Part shown: one piece after another, positions 47,585 to 56,975 of the stretch
How the letters are laid out: each line of letters starts with the position of its first letter
Numbering within the stretch: the first letter of the stretch is position 1
Assembly (NCBI RefSeq): GCF_008923185.1
Contig: NZ_WBMT01000004.1
Location: 124,001-188,000, forward strand
Direction of reading: 5' to 3'
Origin: Actinomadura rudentiformis
Lineage (GTDB): Bacteria; Actinomycetota; Actinomycetes; Streptosporangiales; Streptosporangiaceae
Length of the DNA: 64,000 nucleotides
Notes under the pieces: model-generated
The model's database searches: none
What the model was told of the DNA's origin: nothing
What the model saw: only the letters and a program-made list of their open reading frames with translations
Program-made: the position numbers and the translations under genes

Positions 47585-48388
47585 TCAGCTGCTGACCGTC
47601 TTCTTGTAGAGGCGCGTTGCCAGGGGAACGAAGACGATCAGGATGATGGCGATCCAGAGAAGGGATACCGGGACGGCGTGCTGGAGGGGCCAGGCGTCCG
47701 AGGTCTTCATCGCGGTGCTGGTGTTGCCGAAGAGTTCACGTGCCGCCTGGGTGAACGTGGAGACGGGGTTCCACTCCGCGACGAGGCGCAGCGGGCCGGG
47801 CAGCTTCGAGGCGTCGATGAAGGCGTTGGAGATGAACATCAGCGGGAACGACACCATGGTGGCGACGTTGTTGAAGCTCTCCGGCGTGCGCAGCGCCAGC
47901 GCCACGGTCGCCGTCACCCACGAGAACGCGTAGGCGAACAGCAGCAGCAGTCCGAAGCCCGCCAGGGCCTCCAGCGGCGAGGTGTGCACGCGCCAGCCGA
48001 CGACCAGGCCCATCAGTGCCATCACCACCAGGGTGCTGATGTTCATCAACAGGTCGCTGACGGTCTGGCCGATGAGCACCGCCGATCGCGCTATCGGCAG
48101 CGAACGGAACCGGTCGAAAATGCCCTTCTGCAGGTCGAGGGTGAGCGTATACCCGGTGGTCTGCGCGCCGATGATGACCGACTGGACGAAGATGCCGGGG
48201 AGCAGGAACTCCTTGTACGACATCCCCGGCACCTCGATCACACTGCCGAAGACGTAGGCGAACATCAGGACGAACACGATCGGGAACATGACCGCGGCGC
48301 CCAGCAGGTCCGGAGACCGCTTGATCTTGATGGCGTTGCGCTTGGCGATGGTGAGCCCATCGATGATCGGGAGGGTGAGCGCGTTCAT
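47585..48388 (-). CDS. ABC-2 exporter permease (DrrB-like)
   Basis: 267 residues with six membrane segments. The ABC-2 signature appears as FFG-equivalent LPGIFVQSVIIGAQTTGYTL, RFRSLPIARSAVLIGQ and NPVSTFTQAARELFGN. It is the membrane half of the exporter whose ATPase is encoded just upstream, with overlapping start and stop. The DrrAB class moves hydrophobic drugs or lipids. Substrate unknown. Confidence 0.92.
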   Translation of the reverse strand: MNALTLPIIDGLTIAKRNAIKIKRSPDLLGAAVMFPIVFVLMFAYVFGSVIEVPGMSYKEFLLPGIFVQSVIIGAQTTGYTLTLDLQKGIFDRFRSLPIARSAVLIGQTVSDLLMNISTLVVMALMGLVVGWRVHTSPLEALAGFGLLLLFAYAFSWVTATVALALRTPESFNNVATMVSFPLMFISNAFIDASKLPGPLRLVAEWNPVSTFTQAARELFGNTSTAMKTSDAWPLQHAVPVSLLWIAIILIVFVPLATRLYKKTVSS

Positions 48389-49371
48389 CGGGTGATCTCC
48401 TGGTCCTGCGCGTCGGTGTGCTGCCGGTCCTCGGCCACCCGGTGGCCGGTGAGGGTGAGGTAGACGTCGTCCATGGTGGGCCGCCGCACGCCCGCATCCC
48501 GGACCCGGATCCCCTGCTCGGCCAGCCGGCCGAGCGCCTGGCGCAGCGACTCGGGGCCGTCGGTGACCGGCACCGTGACGCTCAGCCCCTCGGCGTCGGT
48601 CTGCATGGCGCCGACGGCGAGCCAGGCCAGCGTCTGCCGTGTGATCTCCAGCTCGGTGCGGTCGGTGACGGTCAGCTCGATCCGGTTGCCGCCCACCCGG
48701 TCCTTGAGCTGGTCGGCCGTGCCCTGCGCGATCGCGCGGCCCTGGTCGACGACCATGATCTGGTCGGCCAGCCGGTCGGCCTCCTCCATGTACTGGGTGG
48801 TCAGCAGCAGCGTGCTGCCGCCCGCGACGAGCTCGGAGATGACATCCCAGAGTTGTGCCCGGGCACGGGGGTCAAGGCCGGTGGTCGGCTCGTCCAGGAA
48901 CAGCACCGGAGGGTCGGCGACCAGCGCCCCGGCCAGGTCGATGCGGCGCCGCATGCCGCCGGAGTAGCCCTTCACCGGACGGTCGGCGGCGTCGGTGAGG
49001 TCGAAGCGTTCCAGCAGCTCGCGGGCGCGCTTCTTGCTGCGCTTGGCGCCCAGGTGGTAGAGCCGCCCGACCATCTCCAGGTTTTCGGCGCCGGTGAGGT
49101 GGTCGTCGACGGCGGCGTACTGCCCGGACATCCCGATGAGGGACCGCAACCGCGCGGCGTCCCGGACGATGTCGCAGCCCGCGACCACGGCGCGCCCGGC
49201 GTCCGGCTGCAGCAGCGTGGTCAGCACCCGCACCGTCGTCGTCTTGCCTGCGCCGTTCGGCCCGAGCAGGGCCAGCACCGTGCCGGCCGGGACCGACAGC
49301 CCCATGCCGTCCAGCGCCGTCACGTTCCCGTACTTCTTGACCAGTCCTTCGGCCACTATCGCGTCTGTCAT
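48385..49371 (-). CDS. ABC exporter ATPase (DrrA-like)
   Basis: 328 residues. Walker A GPNGAGKTTT, Q-loop MSGQYAAVD, signature YSGGMRRRIDLA, Walker [17 protein letters not shown] and the switch His region LLTTQYMEEADRLAD. The C-terminal 80 residues form the DrrA-type regulatory extension. It powers the downstream permease. Third gene of a four-gene operon under a ribbon-helix-helix regulator. Confidence 0.93.
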   Translation of the reverse strand: MTDAIVAEGLVKKYGNVTALDGMGLSVPAGTVLALLGPNGAGKTTTVRVLTTLLQPDAGRAVVAGCDIVRDAARLRSLIGMSGQYAAVDDHLTGAENLEMVGRLYHLGAKRSKKRARELLERFDLTDAADRPVKGYSGGMRRRIDLAGALVADPPVLFLDEPTTGLDPRARAQLWDVISELVAGGSTLLLTTQYMEEADRLADQIMVVDQGRAIAQGTADQLKDRVGGNRIELTVTDRTELEITRQTLAWLAVGAMQTDAEGLSVTVPVTDGPESLRQALGRLAEQGIRVRDAGVRRPTMDDVYLTLTGHRVAEDRQHTDAQDQEITR

Positions 49372-49402
49372 GGGGGTTCCTCGTTTCGGTACGCAGGGGT
49401 GG

Positions 49403-50248
49403 TCAGGACCGGTGGACGTCGATGTCGCCGTAGTTGGTGCTGGCGTGCACCTCGACGACCGTGTCGGTGGTCTCGGGGCCTTCCGCGGCGGTCAGGGTGT
49501 TGCGCACCACGCCGTTCTTGGAGTGCAGGTCCAGCCAGGCGGCCGTGCCCTCGGCGATGCCGACGTCGACCTTGCCGAAGCCGCCCTCCAGGCGGACGGT
49601 GCCGCTCACCGCCGCGCCGATCCGGATCCGGCCGTGCGCCGTCTTGGCGGTGAGACCGGCGAGCACGCGGCCGATGGTGATGTCACCGGTGCCCGTCTTC
49701 AGCTCCAGGTCGCTGGTCGTCTCACCGAGGTTGATGGCGCCGGTGGAGTTCTTCACGGTGCCGGGGCCGTCGACGGTCCCGAGCCGGATCGTCCCGGTGG
49801 AGGCGGTCACCTCGACCGGTCCGGTCACCCGGTCCACGGAGATTTCGCCGTGGGACGCCTTCGCCTCCAGCGGGCCGGTCTCCTCCAGGCGCAGGTCTCC
49901 GAGGGAGCTGCGCAGGACGGTCTCGGCGAGCGGACCGGTGGCGATGAAGTCCGCAGCGACCTCGGCCTCGACGCGGGACCTGGCCGGCAGATCAACGATC
50001 ACGTCGATGGAGCCGCGCCAGGAGCGCAGGTGCGCCAGACCTTTGGGCTTGGGCCCCTTGACCAGCAGCCGTCCGCCGGAGAATTCGACGATCGTCTGCT
50101 CGGCGGCCTGCACGCTCGCCTCGCTGGACGGATCGCTCGGGCGCACCTCCACCACGGTGTCGGCGCGGTCGCCGGCGTGGACGCGGACCTGGCCGGTGTA
50201 GACCTGGATGTCGGCGGTGATCGGTTCGGGGGTGTCGAAAGCAGGCAT
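49403..50248 (-). CDS. DUF4097 beta-helix protein
   Basis: 281 residues. Successive strand repeats (GPLEAKASHGEISVDRVTGP, VEVTASTGTIRLGTVDGPG, LKTGTGDITIGRVLAGLTA) form the DUF4097 right-handed beta-helix. No signal peptide or membrane segment, so it is cytoplasmic as in many actinomycete operons that combine DUF4097, a DNA-binding small regulator and an ABC exporter. Role unknown. It may be a scaffold or sensor for the exporter. Confidence 0.88.
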   Translation of the reverse strand: MPAFDTPEPITADIQVYTGQVRVHAGDRADTVVEVRPSDPSSEASVQAAEQTIVEFSGGRLLVKGPKPKGLAHLRSWRGSIDVIVDLPARSRVEAEVAADFIATGPLAETVLRSSLGDLRLEETGPLEAKASHGEISVDRVTGPVEVTASTGTIRLGTVDGPGTVKNSTGAINLGETTSDLELKTGTGDITIGRVLAGLTAKTAHGRIRIGAAVSGTVRLEGGFGKVDVGIAEGTAAWLDLHSKNGVVRNTLTAAEGPETTDTVVEVHASTNYGDIDVHRS

Positions 50249-50361
50249 GGCGGAGCCCTCCTCATGGGTCCGGTGGAGCTTCCCGGCCTCGGGGCCGGGC
50301 GATGAGTGGTGACGAGTGATGGGTCCGGCCGGGTGCTGGCAGGGCCCGGGCCCCGGTTCTG

Positions 50362-50955
50362 CTAGCGCACCCAGCCGGTGTAGCTGCGCCCGCTCTGGGA
50401 CTGTTGCGGCCGGTCGGCGGGACGGCTTCCGGCGCCGGACTCGAACGCGGCGGAAATGGCGCGGACCAGCCAGGCGTTGACCGAGATTCCCTGCCGACCG
50501 GCCGCCTCCTCCACGCGGAGCTTGAGGTGCTCAGGCAACCGCAGGGTCATCCGCGCCGTGCCACCCTCCTCGGCGGCCGACGGCGCGGCGGGCGCTGATC
50601 CGGCGTGCGGCGGCGCGACGTGCGGCGCGGCATGTGCGGCGCCAGGCGGCGACACCGCATCCCATGCGGTCTCCCCCCCGCCGCCGGCCGCGCCACCTGA
50701 AGGCGGCCCCGGCTCTGGCGGCGTCACCACGAATGCCGGGTCGCCGCCGCGCAGCCGTACGTCGACCGAGCCCGGCGCCAGATCGCGGGTGATCTCGTCC
50801 GCGGCAGCCGACAGCGCCTCCAGCAGCGTGAGCCTGGCGGCCGATTCCAGGGCGCCGGTGAGGCGCTCGGCCAGCGCGCGGGCCTCCGGGCCGCCCGCCT
50901 CGGCGGCGACGGCGAGTTCGCGGCGGAGATTCTCGACGTACGGCATCAGATCCAT
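50362..50955 (-). CDS. Ribbon-helix-helix (HicB/Arc-like) regulator
   Basis: 197 residues. A helical N-terminus (AARLTLLEALSAAADEITRD) and a Pro/Ala/Gly-rich linker lead to the ribbon-helix-helix ARMTLRLPEHLKLRVEEAAG with QGISVNAWLVRAISAAF. It probably binds the three TGACGTCA-type sites just upstream of its own start and controls the whole exporter operon. The Ala/Pro linker is long for the family. Confidence 0.85.
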   Translation of the reverse strand: MDLMPYVENLRRELAVAAEAGGPEARALAERLTGALESAARLTLLEALSAAADEITRDLAPGSVDVRLRGGDPAFVVTPPEPGPPSGGAAGGGGETAWDAVSPPGAAHAAPHVAPPHAGSAPAAPSAAEEGGTARMTLRLPEHLKLRVEEAAGRQGISVNAWLVRAISAAFESGAGSRPADRPQQSQSGRSYTGWVR

Positions 50956-50964
50956 GCGACAACT

Positions 50965-51006
50965 ATGACGTCATGGCGACGTCATGTCAAACACGAGTGA
51001 CGTCAT
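50965..51006. promoter_or_regulatory. Triple helically phased TGACGTCA operator
   Basis: ATGACGTCAT at 50965-50974, GCGACGTCATG at 50976-50986 and GTGACGTCAT at 50997-51006. Centres of the GACGTC cores are 11 and 21 bp apart, one and two DNA turns, so bound dimers lie on one face. Immediately upstream of the ribbon-helix-helix gene, 10-51 bp from its start codon. Confidence 0.85.
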
Positions 51007-51100
51007 CTTGCCGCTTACCGACACCAGGCGGCGTCACGGCCCGGCCGACACACATCCTGAACGCCCCTGAGCTGCTCTGAAGCGCGGCCTGTCGCGGCGT

Positions 51101-51140
51101 CACTCGCTTGTAGACGGTGACGGAAGTGCACTCGCTTGTA
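51101..51140 (+). promoter_or_regulatory. Direct repeats CACTCGCTTGTA
   Basis: Exact copies at 51101-51112 and 51129-51140, 28 bp apart, just before a TTGATAG..TTTACATT stretch that may be a promoter. Candidate activator sites for the membrane-protein gene downstream or part of the divergent exporter control. Confidence 0.5.
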
Positions 51141-51415
51141 CGTTGATAGGCGGCATTCGTTTACATTGCGTAGCTGCGGAGAGACTCTATGTCGTTGGCC
51201 GTTCTCCGGAAGATCGTCACAGCGAGGAGGTGGCTGTGCGCGGACTGGTCGGCAGCGTGCTTGTCGCATCCGCTTCCTCACCGGGCCTCCCGTCACGAGG
51301 GGCTCTACCCCTTGCCGAATGTGCTGGTTAACGGCGTCTGTGGGCCGTAGCTCGGCCGGACGTGGGCAGCTGCCCGGGAGACCCAGTCCGGTCCCGCTCC
51401 GGCGTGAGAGGGGTG

Positions 51416-51781
51416 ATGGCGATGGCCAACCGGTTCAGGGTGGAGTATCGGCCTGCGGCTGACCTGCAGGACCACTACCGGTCGATGGAATCCAAGATGT
51501 GGAACCACATCCTGATGTTCCTGGTGATCGTGGGGGCGATCGTACTGGTGGCGAATCTGGCCGCCGCCTTCATCAACGAGCGCGGGACCATTTTCCTGCT
51601 CGCCGTGGAGATCCTGGCGATCATGGTGCTGATGCTGAACCAGACCTGGACCCGCCTGGACAAGCTGGCGCACGACCAGGACAAGGTGCTGGCCATGCTG
51701 CTCGCCATCACCAACCAGCCGCTGGAGACCACGGTCCACACCGAGCCGGCCGAGGGACCGACGAGACCGCACGGCGGCTGA
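51416..51781 (+). CDS. Small two-pass membrane protein
   Basis: 121 residues from MAMANRFRVE with GAGAGGGG upstream. Two membrane segments (LMFLVIVGAIVLVANLAAAF and IFLLAVEILAIMVLMLN) follow a polar N-terminus. The C-terminal tail is charged. Family not recognised. A coding match across the plus frame with good start signals supports it. Confidence 0.6.
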   Translation: MAMANRFRVEYRPAADLQDHYRSMESKMWNHILMFLVIVGAIVLVANLAAAFINERGTIFLLAVEILAIMVLMLNQTWTRLDKLAHDQDKVLAMLLAITNQPLETTVHTEPAEGPTRPHGG

Positions 51782-52109
51782 TGGTCACGATCGCCGACTC
51801 CCAGCGATGAGCAGGTCCACACCGAGCAGGTCGAGACGGACCACGTCCGCATGCACATTCGTGCTGACCGAGCGGCAGCAGGGGGCGGCGGTCAGGTCCG
51901 CAAGGAGCGCGTCGAGATTGACGGCGGCCCCCGGCAGCGGCGGCAGGCGGCAAGGACCGTCCGACACCTCGCCACCTCGCCACCGGCCCGGAAGCCGCTG
52001 CCGAACGGCCGGGCTTGCGGCCCGGTCGTTCACGCCTTGTTGCGCTCCCTTCGCCGCCGGCTGTGGCGCTGGGGTCGCATCTCCCTGGCCCGGGGTACGG
52101 GCATGCTGG
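51782..52109. other. Intergenic, probably decayed
   Basis: No gene recognised. Adjacent to a transposon-type remnant, so this stretch may be the flank of a lost element. Confidence 0.35.
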
Positions 52110-52250
52110 CAAATGCCCAACGCCGTACGTGCCCGCTGGCGGGCGTTCACGGCGGCGATGTGGTCGGCGGAGACAGCGAGCCCGCACCGACGGCAGCAGA
52201 AGATGTCCCGATCGGCACGGTTGATCCTCATCCCGCAAGTACCGGCGGGC
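52110..52250 (-). pseudogene. TnpB C-terminal remnant (IS200/IS605 family)
   Basis: The minus strand reads TCGMRINRADRDIFCCRRCG then LAVSADHIAAVNARQRARTA. This is the zinc-ribbon and final helix of TnpB/OrfB transposon nucleases, including the ADHIAAVN motif with its catalytic-site Asp. No RuvC core precedes it and the reading frame stops making sense beyond either end. Confidence 0.75.
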
Positions 52251-52413
52251 GGCGTTCACCGGCGATCCTGCAGCCGAGGTGATCGGGCTGCCCTCGCCCA
52301 AGGAATCCCCGTGGCGCTCGCGTCGGTGAGTCCGCTGAGTGCGAGGCAGGCACGTTTGGTCAGGCCGTCCGGTGGGTGAGCCGCTGCCAGCGGACCCCAA
52401 TAGGCTGGCCGAT

Positions 52414-53301
52414 ATGGACCAGTCCGAGCGGACGATGCTGATGCGCACCTCGCTGACAGGTTTGTCGGTAGGTGACGCGTTCGGCGACCAGTTCTTCCTT
52501 CACGCCAATCGCCACCTGACGGCGACGGATGACCCTCCACCGCCCTGGGAGTGGAGCGATGACACGGAAATGGCCTGCTCGGTCGTCTCCTGCCTGGAGG
52601 CCAACGGGCGCATCGACCAGGATGCTCTCGCTACCGCCTTCGCCATGCGCCTCGACATGGGGCGTCGCTATGGGGCCGGAGCACTCGAACTCCTTGAACG
52701 CATCCGTGATGGACACCCGTGGCGGGCTGCCTCTGTCGAATCGTTCGGTGGCAACGGGTCGTTCGGAAACGGCGCCGCCATGCGCGTCGCCCCCTTGGGG
52801 GCGTACTTCAACGGCGACCCTGAACGTGCAGCCGGCGAAGCCACCCTTCAAGCCGAGATCACACACTCCCACAGCGAAGGAATCGCCGGCGCGGTGGCTG
52901 TGGCCGTCGCCGCCTCCATCGCCATCGACTGCACCGCCGAAGCCCTGCTCGAAACCGCACTCGAACACACCCCTGGTACCTACGTCCGGCGCGGCCTTGA
53001 GCAAGCCCGCAAGCTCCCGGACGCCACCCCGGAGCGAGCTGCGCACGTGCTTGGAAACGGCTCCCGGATCACTGCCCAGGACACCGTGCCCTTTGCGCTC
53101 TGGGTGGCCGCTCGGCACCTCAATGACTATCCAGCCGCAATCCGTGCCTGCGTCGCAGCCGGCGGCGACATGGACACCACCGCCGCGATCGTCGGCGGCG
53201 TCGTTGCCATCAGAACCGGCATCGACGACATCCCCGCCGCATGGATCGACTCCCGAGAACCGCTACCTCGTTGGTTGGCGGCTGCGCCAGACCCTGCCTG
53301 A
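52414..53301 (+). CDS. ADP-ribosylglycohydrolase-family protein
   Basis: 295 residues from MDQSERTM. Family motifs: GLSVGDAFGDQFF, WSDDTEMACSV, GNGAAMRVAPLGAYF, ITHSHSEGIAGAVAVAVA and AAGGDMDTTAAIVGGVVA, holding the Asp pairs that bind magnesium. Such enzymes remove ADP-ribose from proteins or small molecules, including the DraG type that reactivates nitrogenase reductase. Nearby context gives no target. No secretion signal. Confidence 0.9.
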   Translation: MDQSERTMLMRTSLTGLSVGDAFGDQFFLHANRHLTATDDPPPPWEWSDDTEMACSVVSCLEANGRIDQDALATAFAMRLDMGRRYGAGALELLERIRDGHPWRAASVESFGGNGSFGNGAAMRVAPLGAYFNGDPERAAGEATLQAEITHSHSEGIAGAVAVAVAASIAIDCTAEALLETALEHTPGTYVRRGLEQARKLPDATPERAAHVLGNGSRITAQDTVPFALWVAARHLNDYPAAIRACVAAGGDMDTTAAIVGGVVAIRTGIDDIPAAWIDSREPLPRWLAAAPDPA

Positions 53302-53419
53302 TCCCGTCACATGATTTCGGCCTCATGACGGGTCGGACGGGTCGGCGCGCAGAATGGCACGCGGTTGCCTCTGCAGCGGGGCGAAGGCTCTTTCGGCTGC
53401 GCCCAGCAGAGTGGCATGT

Positions 53420-53653
53420 CGAAGTGACGGTGTCTTCATGGCCGGGGTGACGGAGCTGGCCGGCGGCACGTAGCAGCGCACGCGAGTGGGCGTACATTTC
53501 CAGGCAGCCGCGCGCACCGCACGGGCATTGCAGTCCCCCTGGCTCGACGATGATGTGGCCGGCTTCCAAGGCGTGGCCGCCCCCGGTGAGCGGTATGCCC
53601 GCGTCGATGAACCCGCCGACGACGCCAACGCGGTCGCTGCTCAGGGCGAGCAT
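53420..53653 (-). pseudogene. ROK-family sugar kinase/repressor remnant
   Basis: The frame reads LALSSDRVGVVGGFIDAGIP then ALEAGHIIVEPGGLQCPCGA and RGCLEMYAHSRALLRAAG. These are the ROK zinc motif (GxxCxCGxxGCLE with the conserved His before it) and the glycine-rich strand. Both N-terminal and C-terminal halves are missing. Confidence 0.7.
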
Positions 53654-54404
53654 GCTCGCGGCGCCGCGTCCAGCCCCTAACGGAACTCGGCCACGTCTTG
53701 CACGGCCGGTTCCTCGCGCTGGACGGCCGGTCCGTCGCGCTGCACGGCGGCTCCGTCGCCTGACCATGCTGCTCTGACGCCCTACATGGCCGCTCCGGCG
53801 CCTTACGAGGCCTCTCTGTTGGCCGGCGGCGACGTGAATGCAACGTTCAGGTGCGCCTGCGGGTTTGTCGCTGACCGCGTCGCCAGCACCAGCGCGCGTA
53901 GAGCTCTAGCGACCAGCGTCGTGCGAATCCGAACACGCGCGGAGGGCTGAGGCTGGACTCCTTGTCACGGGTGGGCACGGATTCTCCTGGTGGCCGAGGG
54001 AGCGGTGGGAGGCGTGGCTCCGGCATTGGCTCGGGCGGAGGCGGAGCCCTTCTGCGACCTACGAGAGACATCCATGCAGGTCTCCCCGGTTTCTTGCACC
54101 AGGAACCCCCGGAGAGGAGCCCAAGCCACCTGCACGGCCTGCGACGGTTCCCTTCGAGGCCGGCGCGGGCAGCCGCGGCGTTCAGTTCGACAGCCGGCGC
54201 CGGGATGCACCGCGCGGTGGAACGCGAATCGGCTGGTGTACGGAGCTGAGTGGCTGGATCTTTCCGCGTGGTTCGTGGGAGCGGAGCCATCACGTCTGCT
54301 CGGGACTGCCGAGCGGGACGGACCGGCGCGTGCTCGGCAGGGTGGGCTCGGGCGGCAAGGAGAGGCACTCGTTTGAGTGGATGAGGCGTGGGGCGGCGGC
54401 TTGG
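53654..54404. other. Gap with 21-bp imperfect repeats, no gene
   Basis: Near 53700-53765, units of the form GGCCGGTCCGTCGCGCTGGAC recur about three times with changes. A minus-strand frame at 53847-54368 is open but has no motif or good start. Probably decayed. Confidence 0.4.
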
Positions 54405-55652
54405 TTACTTCGTTGCCACGCTCTTGTCGGGTTGAACGGGCGGGACGGCGGCCTTCGGTGGGGCCGACCTGCGGGGTTTGACCAGGTTGTCGGCGATGCG
54501 TTGGGCGGCGTAGGAGCTGCCGTGAACGAAGCGCATCACCGGGCCGAAACTCGCTGCGGCTGTGAGGCCGGCGAAGTAGAGGCCGGGGACGGAGCTTTCG
54601 AAGTTGCGTGACAGCGCGGGCGATCGGTGCCGCAGCCGCAGGCGCCGGCGGAGGTCCGGGTCCAGGATGGTGATCTTTTCGATGTCGGGGACGTAGCCGG
54701 TCGCGGCGATGATGTGGTCGGTCTGGGACAGGTGGATGCCGCCGTGGGTGGTGACGGTCGAGAAGCGGACTCTGCCGTTGTTGGTGCCGGCTTCGACGAT
54801 GCGTTCGCCCAGGCGGAGTGTGACGCCGTGGCCCATGCGTTCCCTCAGCCACCAGGCTCCGGCCGGGCCCAGCGTGTTCTTCACGATCCTTTGGCGCGTC
54901 CGGTCGGGCAGGGCGCGAGTGGTGGCGGGGTGTTCTGACCAGAGCCAGGTGCGCCAGCCGTGTCCGAGGCCGGATTGGGGGCCGCGGAGGGCTTTGCTGG
55001 TCCACGACGGGTCGGGCAAGGGGATCGCGTTCCAGGCCAGGTGGTCCTTGCGGGAGAGGACGGTCGGTCGTGCCCCAGCCTCGGCCAGCAGGACCGCGGT
55101 TTCCAGGGCCGATTGCCCAGCGCCGACGATCGTGACGTCGCGGTCGGCGAAGCGGCTGAGATCGTGGTGCTCGGCGCTGTGCGTGACGAGCTCACGGGGC
55201 AAGGCGCTCAACTGTGCGGGCACGTGGGCGAACTGGCGCACACCGATGGCGATGACGACGGTCAGGGTGCGGACTTCCTCGCCGGTGCTCAAGGTCACGG
55301 TGAAGCCGGGATCGGCGGCCTGGACGTGCTGGACCTGCACCTTCTCAATTCCGCGGACCGCGTGTTCGGCGAACCATTCGCCGTAGGCGATGAACTGTCT
55401 CAGCGGAATGGGCTGGCCCATCGGCCAGCCGGGGTGCCTATCAGTGAACGAGCTGCCAGGTGCGGGTGAGCTGAGATTGGACGCGAACGGCTCGGAATTC
55501 AGGAGCATGCCGGCGGGCATGTGGCGTTGCCAGAAGTCCATCGGTGTCCCGATGACGCGGACGCTGAGCCCGTGTGCCTGTGCGTGCGCCGCGATCGACA
55601 GGCCGTAGGGTCCCGCCCCGACGATGAGGGTGTCGATGAGTGAGTCGTTCAC
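54405..55652 (-). CDS. FAD-dependent oxidoreductase (flavin monooxygenase-like)
   Basis: 415 residues. N-terminal FAD site DTLIVGAGPYGLSIAAHAQA, second dinucleotide site DVTIVGAGQSALETAVLLAE (NADPH), then ATGYVPDIEKITILDPDLR. This two-site layout fits FAD/NAD(P) oxidoreductases of the monooxygenase superfamily. It lies 33 bp after the ATP-grasp gene in one operon within an exopolysaccharide-type cluster. Substrate unknown. Confidence 0.85.
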   Translation of the reverse strand: MNDSLIDTLIVGAGPYGLSIAAHAQAHGLSVRVIGTPMDFWQRHMPAGMLLNSEPFASNLSSPAPGSSFTDRHPGWPMGQPIPLRQFIAYGEWFAEHAVRGIEKVQVQHVQAADPGFTVTLSTGEEVRTLTVVIAIGVRQFAHVPAQLSALPRELVTHSAEHHDLSRFADRDVTIVGAGQSALETAVLLAEAGARPTVLSRKDHLAWNAIPLPDPSWTSKALRGPQSGLGHGWRTWLWSEHPATTRALPDRTRQRIVKNTLGPAGAWWLRERMGHGVTLRLGERIVEAGTNNGRVRFSTVTTHGGIHLSQTDHIIAATGYVPDIEKITILDPDLRRRLRLRHRSPALSRNFESSVPGLYFAGLTAAASFGPVMRFVHGSSYAAQRIADNLVKPRRSAPPKAAVPPVQPDKSVATK

Positions 55653-55685
55653 GAGGTTCCTTCCTGGAATGCCGGGATGTACGCG

Positions 55686-56951
55686 TCAACGGCGGCGGCG
55701 GCCCGGTCGCGCGCTTGTCAGGGCGCCGGCCAGGCTGAGCTTTCCCATGACGAAGAACGGACGGGGGTCGTCGGCTGCCCACCAGGCCAATTCGTCGGCT
55801 CGGCGACCTCGGCGGATCTTGCTGAGGGGGCGCGTGAACGAGGCGAGCGCGTGCTGCGCGTACTGGTTCTCCACGATCAGCGTCCGTCCCGGCGCCGGGC
55901 GCGGCCGCGGTACGGCGCGTCCCGACTGGTCCAGGTGCAGGGCCCGGACGAGGTCGAGACACTGGCGATCCTGGAAGAGCCGGAACTGCGCGCCGAGCCG
56001 GGGGTTGAAGTCCAGCAGGTGGTAGGTGCCCCCCTTGTCCGGGTCGGAACGATCGGTTCTCTCGGTGTCGAGGCGGAAGTCCAGGTCGACCAGACCGGTG
56101 TAGCCCAGCGTGCTGACGATCTCGTGCGCGAGCCGTTCCAGGCGGGGATTGAGCACCCATTCTCCGGCGACGGTATGGCCGGCGTGGGCGGGCCTGGCCA
56201 CGTGCTTGCGGCCGGTGCCGCCGAACAGGCATCGGGAGGACGCGTCGAAGTAGCCGTGAAAGAACCAGTCACCTCCCGCGGACGGGATGCGGCGCTGCAG
56301 GATCAAGGGACCGGCCGCCTGGTTCGCCGGGTCATGTGCCCTGCCCAGCAGACGTTGCGCCTGCTGGAGCGACGTCACCAGCGTGGTGCTGCGCAGTCCG
56401 GTCGGCAGCAGCCACGGCCGGGCCCACTTGGCGATCAGTGGGAGGCCGAGCATGCCGACGGCTTGGCGGAGCTCGGCGCCGGTGGCGGGAATCCGGCTGG
56501 GTGGCATGGCGATGCCGTTCCGCTGCCCGGCCTCCAGCAGCGTCGCCTTGTCGGCGACCATGCGGGGGGTGCCGGGCCACTGCGGCGGGAAGACGAAGCT
56601 GGTCTTCAACTCGCCGGCGTTCTCGGCGATGTAGATCGCACCGGCGTCGTCCAGCGCAATCAGCAGGGTGGGGCGGCCGATCCGCTCGGCGATGCCCTCC
56701 AAGTACCTGGCCAGCGAGCCTCCCAGGTGGGGAGGCGGGCCCCAGCCGTGGCAGCGGTGCAGGTATCTCGAGGTGCCGGCGGGCGTGATGCCGGGTTCGA
56801 GGATGGCATGGACCTCGATCCCGGCCCGGCCCAGTGACCTGATGGCCGCCAGAGTGCCGTGATGCAACGGATAGCGACTGGTGCGCAACAGCAGAACGGG
56901 CAGCCGGCAGTCGAGTTCGGGCTCGGCCAACTGCGGGAAATCACGCCCCAT
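55686..56951 (-). CDS. ATP-grasp enzyme of polysaccharide-type cluster
   Basis: 421 residues from MGRDFPQ. The N-terminal part resembles a pre-ATP-grasp fold (LLLRTSRYPLHHGTLAAIRS). The ATP-grasp core shows MVADKATLLEAGQRNGIAMP, LILQRRIPSAGGDWFFHGYF and the metal-binding LVDLDFRLD..LLDFNPRLGAQFRLF. It joins an amine to a carboxylate using ATP. In exopolysaccharide loci such enzymes add an amino acid to a sugar acid. The start lacks a clear ribosome binding site. First gene of the two-gene operon with the FAD enzyme. Confidence 0.82.
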   Translation of the reverse strand: MGRDFPQLAEPELDCRLPVLLLRTSRYPLHHGTLAAIRSLGRAGIEVHAILEPGITPAGTSRYLHRCHGWGPPPHLGGSLARYLEGIAERIGRPTLLIALDDAGAIYIAENAGELKTSFVFPPQWPGTPRMVADKATLLEAGQRNGIAMPPSRIPATGAELRQAVGMLGLPLIAKWARPWLLPTGLRSTTLVTSLQQAQRLLGRAHDPANQAAGPLILQRRIPSAGGDWFFHGYFDASSRCLFGGTGRKHVARPAHAGHTVAGEWVLNPRLERLAHEIVSTLGYTGLVDLDFRLDTERTDRSDPDKGGTYHLLDFNPRLGAQFRLFQDRQCLDLVRALHLDQSGRAVPRPRPAPGRTLIVENQYAQHALASFTRPLSKIRRGRRADELAWWAADDPRPFFVMGKLSLAGALTSARPGRRRR

Positions 56952-56975
56952 GGGACATCCGGTCAATTCTCCTAT

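Noticed and set aside
53965..55005. 346-residue Pro/Arg-rich minus-strand frame
   Set aside because: Overlaps the FAD oxidoreductase in another frame and has no motif. It is a shadow in high-GC DNA.
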